From Stomorhina lunata (Eukaryota; Arthropoda; Insecta; Diptera; Rhiniidae), in contig OW121743.1 in the NCBI GenBank assembly GCA_933228675.1, positions 54,686,903-54,750,902 on the forward strand: a DNA stretch of 64,000 nucleotides, written 5' to 3'. This document shows positions 59,762 to 64,000 of the stretch, piece by piece (within the stretch, counting starts at the first letter, position 1; each line of letters opens with the position of its first letter). The translations under genes were made by a program, and so were the position numbers. Under the pieces are notes generated by a model, which worked only from the letters and a program-made list of their open reading frames with translations, did not search any database and was not told where the DNA came from.

Positions 59762-60293
59762 ATCCTCTGATAGCTCTTCTATAACGGCAACTTCTATTAC
59801 AACCCATCATCACAGTTCAACTGGTGGTGGTGTTGGTGGCGTGGGAGGCTTCCCACAAACAAATCTCACAAATAATTCATCCACAGCCTCCTTAAGTAAT
59901 AGCCAAAACAACAACAATAATAATAATAACAACAACATAAATAGCAGCAGCTTAAACAACCATCAACGTCTACCATTTTGTGGTTTAGATTCCCTTAAAG
60001 GAAGTGACAATAATGGTGGTGATGGTATTGCTGGTAGCGTTGGCAGCTGCATGAGTTCTGGCGGAGCGGGAGGTAAAACAAATTTAAGTTTTGATCTAAA
60101 TGGCAGTGGCTCATTGTCGCGCAGGGGTATGCATTCGCTACACGGTGGCATGATGCCCATCGACAATGCCTCGGAACAGTTTCATTCGTTGGATGCCAAC
60201 GATAGCTCGTGCTGTGGTGATGGTCAGTTTGAGGATGATATGCAGGCGTTATTGCCAAAATGTTCACGTCTATCGAGAGATGAATTAAGTCAG
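59762..60293 (+). CDS. Second coding exon of the unrecognised gene
   Basis: Acceptor TTCCCATTACAG precedes 59762. The first base completes the Arg codon split by the long intron, and the frame then stays open for 532 bp to a donor (CAG|GTAAGA, 60294), leaving phase 0. The reading continues SSDSSSITATSITTHHH, a Gly/Val tract, a run of Asn (59906-59937, CAA/AAT triplets) and Gly/Ser-rich sequence. It ends with more complex sequence (GMHSLHGGMMPIDNASEQFH; EDDMQALLPKCSRLSRDELS), which may lead into a folded domain in the next exon. The two exons give about 490 residues, still incomplete. Only the ending looks likely to be conserved. No function is assigned. Confidence 0.92.
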
Positions 60294-63200
60294 GTAAGAT
60301 TTTTAGTGATTTTATGAATTTAGAGAAAATTAAGAATTTATTTTAAAAAGAGTTGAAAACTTAATATGTTTCTAGCGAAAATTTTTCTACAGAAAAATAT
60401 TTCTAAAGAAAATTTTTCTATAGAAAAATATTTCTAAAGAAAATTTTTCTATAGAAAAATATTTCTAACGAAAATTTTTCTATAGAAAAATATTTCTAAA
60501 GAAAATTTTTCTATAGAAAAATATTTCTAGCGAAAATTTTTCTATAGAAAAATATTTATAAAAAATATTATTCTATAGAAAAATATATCTAAAGAAAATT
60601 TTTCTATAGAAAAATATCTCTAAAGAAAACTTTTCTATAGAAAAATATCTCTAAAGAAAATTTTTCTATAGAAAAATATCTCTAATGAAAATTTTTCTAT
60701 AGAAAAATATTTCTAAAGAAAATTTTTTTATAGAAAAATATTTCTAACGAAAATTTTTCTATAGAAAAATATTTCTAACGAAAATTTTTCTATAGAAAAA
60801 TATTTCTAACGAAAATTTTTCTATAGAAAAATATTTCTAACGAAAATTTTTCTATAGAAAAATATTTCTAACGAAAATTTTTCTATAGAAAAATATTTCT
60901 AACGAAAATTTTTCTATAGAAAAATATTTCTAACGAAAATTTTTCTATAGAAAAATATTTCTAACGAAAATTTTTCTATAGAAAAATATTTCTAACGAAA
61001 ATTTTTCTATAGAAAAATATTTCTAACGAAAATTTTTCTATAGAAAAATATTTCTAACGAAAATTTTTCTATAGAAAAATATTTCTAACGAAAATTTTTC
61101 TATAGAAAAATATTTCTAACGAAAATTTTTCTATAGAAAAATATTTCTAACGAAAATTTTTCTATAGAAAAATATTTCTAACGAAAATTTTTCTATAGAA
61201 AAATATTTCTAACGAAAATTTTTCTATAGAAAAATATTTCTAACGAAAATTTTTCTATAGAAAAATATTTCTAACGAAAATTTTTCTATAGAAAAATATT
61301 TCTAACGAAAACTTTTCTATAGAAAAATATCTCTAAAGAAAATTTTTCTATAGAAAAATATCTCTAAAGAAAATTTTTCTATAGAAAAATATCTCTAATG
61401 AAAATTTTTCTATAGAAAAATATTTCTAAAGAAAATTTTTCTATAGAAAAATATTTCTAAAGAAAATTTTTCTATAGAAAAATATTTCTAAAGAAAATTT
61501 TTGTATAGAAAAATATTTCTAAAGAAAATTTTTCTATAGAAAAATATCTCTAAAGAAAATTTTTCTATAGAAAAACATTTCTAACGAAAATTTTGCTATA
61601 GAAAAATATTTCTAACGAAAATTTTTCTATAGAAAAATATTTCCAACGAAAATTTTTCTATAGAAAAATATTTCTAAAGAAAATTTTTCTATAGAAAAAT
61701 ATTTCTAAAGAAAATTTTTCTATAACAAAATATTTCTATCGAAATTTTTCTATAACAAAATATTTCTATCGAAATTTTTCTATAAAAAAATATTTCCAAA
61801 GAAACTTTTTCTATCGAAAAATATTTCTATCGAAAAATATTTCTATCAAAAAATATTTCTATCGAAAAATATTTCTATCGAAAAATATTTCTATCGAAAA
61901 ATATTTCTATCGAAAAATATTTCTATCGAAAAATATTTCTATCGAAAATTTTCCTATCGAAAAATATTTCTATCGAAAATTTTTCTATAGAAAAATATTT
62001 CTAGCGAAAACTTTTCTATAGAAAAATATTTCTAGCGAAAATTTTTCTATAGAAAAATATTTCTAGCGAAAATTTTTCTATAGAAAAATATTTCTAGCGA
62101 AAATTTTTCTATAGAAAAATATTTCTAGCGAAAATTTTTCTATAGAAAAATATTTCTAGCGAAAATTTTTCTACAGAAAAATATTTCTAGCGAAAATTTT
62201 TCTATAGAAAAATATTTCTAGCGAAAATTTTTCTATAGAAAAATATTTGTAGCGAAAATTTTTCTATAGAAAAATATTTGTAGCGAAAATTTTTCTATAG
62301 AAAAATATTTCTAGCGAAAATTTTTCTATAGAAAAATAATTCTAGCGAAAACTTTTCTATAGAAAAATAATTCTAGCGAAAATTTTACTATAGAAAAATA
62401 TTTCTAGCGAAAATTTTTCTGTAGAAAAATATTTCTATCGAAAATTTTTCTATAGAAAAATATTTCTATCGAAAATTTTTCTATAGAAAAATATTTCTAT
62501 CGAAAATTTTTCTATAGAAAAATATTTCTATCGAAAATTTTTCTATAGAAAAATATTTCTATCGAAAATTTTTCTATAGAAAAATATTTCTATCGAAAAT
62601 TTTTCTATAGAAAAATATTTCTATCGAAAATTTTTCTATAGAAAAATATTTCTATCGAAAATTTTTCTACAGAAAAATATTTCTATCGAAAATTTTTCTA
62701 TAGAAAAATATTTCTATCGAAAATTTTTCTATAGAAAAATATTTTTAATTTTTCTATAGAAAAATATTTCTATCGAAAATTTTTCTATAGAAAAATATTT
62801 CTATCGAAAATTTTTCTACAGAAAAATATTTCTATCGAAAATTTTTCTATAGAAAAATATTTCTATCGAAAATTTTTCTATAGAAAAATATTTTTAATTT
62901 TTCTATAGAAAAATATTTCTATCGAAAATTTTTCTATAGAAAAATATTTCGATCGAAAATTTTTCTACAGAAAAATATTTCTATCGAAAATTTTTCTATA
63001 GAAAAATATTTCTATCGAAAATTTTTCTATAGAAAAATATTTCTATCGAAAATTTTTCTATAGAAAAATATTTGTATTGAAAATTTTTCTATAGAAAAAT
63101 ATTTCTATCGAAAATTTTTCTATCGAAAAATATTTCTATTGAAAAATTTTCTATAGAAAAATATTTCTATCGAAAAATTTTCTAGAGAAAAATATTTCTT

Positions 63201-64000
63201 TCGAAAATTTTTCAAGAAAATCGATATTTATCAGTTTTCAATTTAATTCAAAGAAGATTACAGTGATCATAAAAAATCACAAATGTGAGGTATACTTTAA
63301 GGAGTTCTTAAGGATTTTGTATACCAAATATTAAAGAACCAAATATTTTACAATTTTTGTTTTATAACATCACTTTTTTCTATATTCTCAAAAATTTTCC
63401 TATTTTCTACTCCATCGACATCTTAAACAACGCCAAGGTACTCCATTTTCCCAATGTCTATATAATTTTGTTGTGGGCTATTTATTTTGCGAAATTACTC
63501 ATAAGCCAAAATAAATAAGAAAACAATAAAGACAAATGTGTTTTTCTTACGAAAGAGGAGTGTCTGTATCTATGGAAAAGTTGGTGGCAGCCACTTTAAA
63601 GGTCTTAAGCTAAATACAGAATATTATTTTAAATTTATTTACCTCAAGGGTAAATGAGCAGGAAGTTTTTTCTTGTTTTCCTTAGAAGTGAAATTAAAAT
63701 AAATTGGGTTTAATAAATAGATACTTCTAGAGATTAAATTAGTTTTTAAAGTTTAACATTTGCTAAAGAAAAATATGAAGTTTATTTGTTTTTTAAGAAT
63801 CATACAAATTTATATAATGAAATTTGTATTTTCTTCAATATGCCTAAAAATAGGCAATGAAAAAACAGGAAATAAAAAATGTTCTATTGCAAAAAAATAG
63901 AAAATTTCTGTTTAGAAACGAATTCGTTGAAATTATCGGTTTAAATTTAAAAAAGCAATAAACGGTTTAAAATTTGTATATTTTTGTTATAAAGTATAAT
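60294..64000 (+). other. Second intron, incomplete
   Basis: It begins GTAAGATTTTTAG and no acceptor followed by a coding frame is evident before the window ends. It holds a 2.8-kb palindromic array (60372-63215). 63216-64000 is unique AT-rich sequence with no recognised gene. Confidence 0.8.
60372..63215 (+). repeat. 31-bp palindromic satellite, about 92 units, with block structure
   Basis: The unit is AAAATTTTTCTATAGAAAAA followed by TATTTCTAACG (31 bp), around the perfect palindrome TTTTTCTATAGAAAAA. The last bases form homogeneous blocks: AAAG/ACG mixed (60372-60740), AACG (60740-61310), AAAG (61310-61720), a short TCGAAAAATATTTCTA-only block of half-length units (61800-61960), AGCG (61990-62400) and ATCG (62410-63200). 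A marker variant (TCTCTAATG) occurs at 60681 and 61394, 713 bp or exactly 23 units apart. An indel marker (TTTTTAATTTTTCTATAG) recurs 149 bp apart (62742 and 62891). Confidence 0.97.

Noticed and set aside
63216..64000. A third coding exon before the window end
   Set aside because: No acceptor followed by an open frame with coding composition was found.

Overview
The window looks like nuclear DNA from a higher fly (Diptera, probably a calyptrate such as a blowfly or house-fly relative). The evidence is strong AT-richness, fly-type splice signals, homopolymer-rich coding sequence (Ser, Asn, Gly and acidic runs), a mariner-type transposon, and abundant DINE-1/Helentron-like repeats. The taxon is inferred; I recognise no gene that fixes it.

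Only one host gene is supported. Two coding exons on the + strand (39180-40117 and 59762-60293) join in frame across a 19.6 kb intron, with good donor, branch-point and acceptor signals. A further donor at 60294 opens another intron that runs off the window. The protein starts acidic and Ser/Thr-rich, then has Asn/Gly-rich low complexity, and ends here in a more complex segment. I do not recognise the gene.

1-39 kb is intergenic and repeat-filled: nested Helentron-like elements (1-2536), a mariner with one frameshift (3676-4971), a 19-bp tandem array (5683-7112), older tandem blocks (8.3-16.5 kb), several terminal-inverted-repeat (TIR) or foldback elements (16.56-17.87, 18.30-18.96, 29.93-30.62 kb), three copies of a 1.5-1.6 kb family with a terminal hairpin (19.4, 28.2, 31.3 kb), another full Helentron-like copy (25.0-26.9 kb), and palindromic satellites (33.3 and 36.4-38.4 kb).

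39-64 kb is the gene and its introns, which are dominated by satellites: about 3.4 kb of an almost perfect 11-bp repeat, then arrays of AT-rich palindromes with 29-31 bp units at 46.1, 47.2-50.1, 51.6-53.3, 56.9-58.7 and 60.4-63.2 kb. The most interesting signals are (i) satellites of different sequence that share a 31-bp palindromic design and show loop or spacer inversions, (ii) the repeated satellite-plus-flank order that suggests some arrays travel with a mobile element, and (iii) paralogous empty sites that define transposon ends at base resolution. No prokaryotic features, CRISPR array or rRNA was seen.
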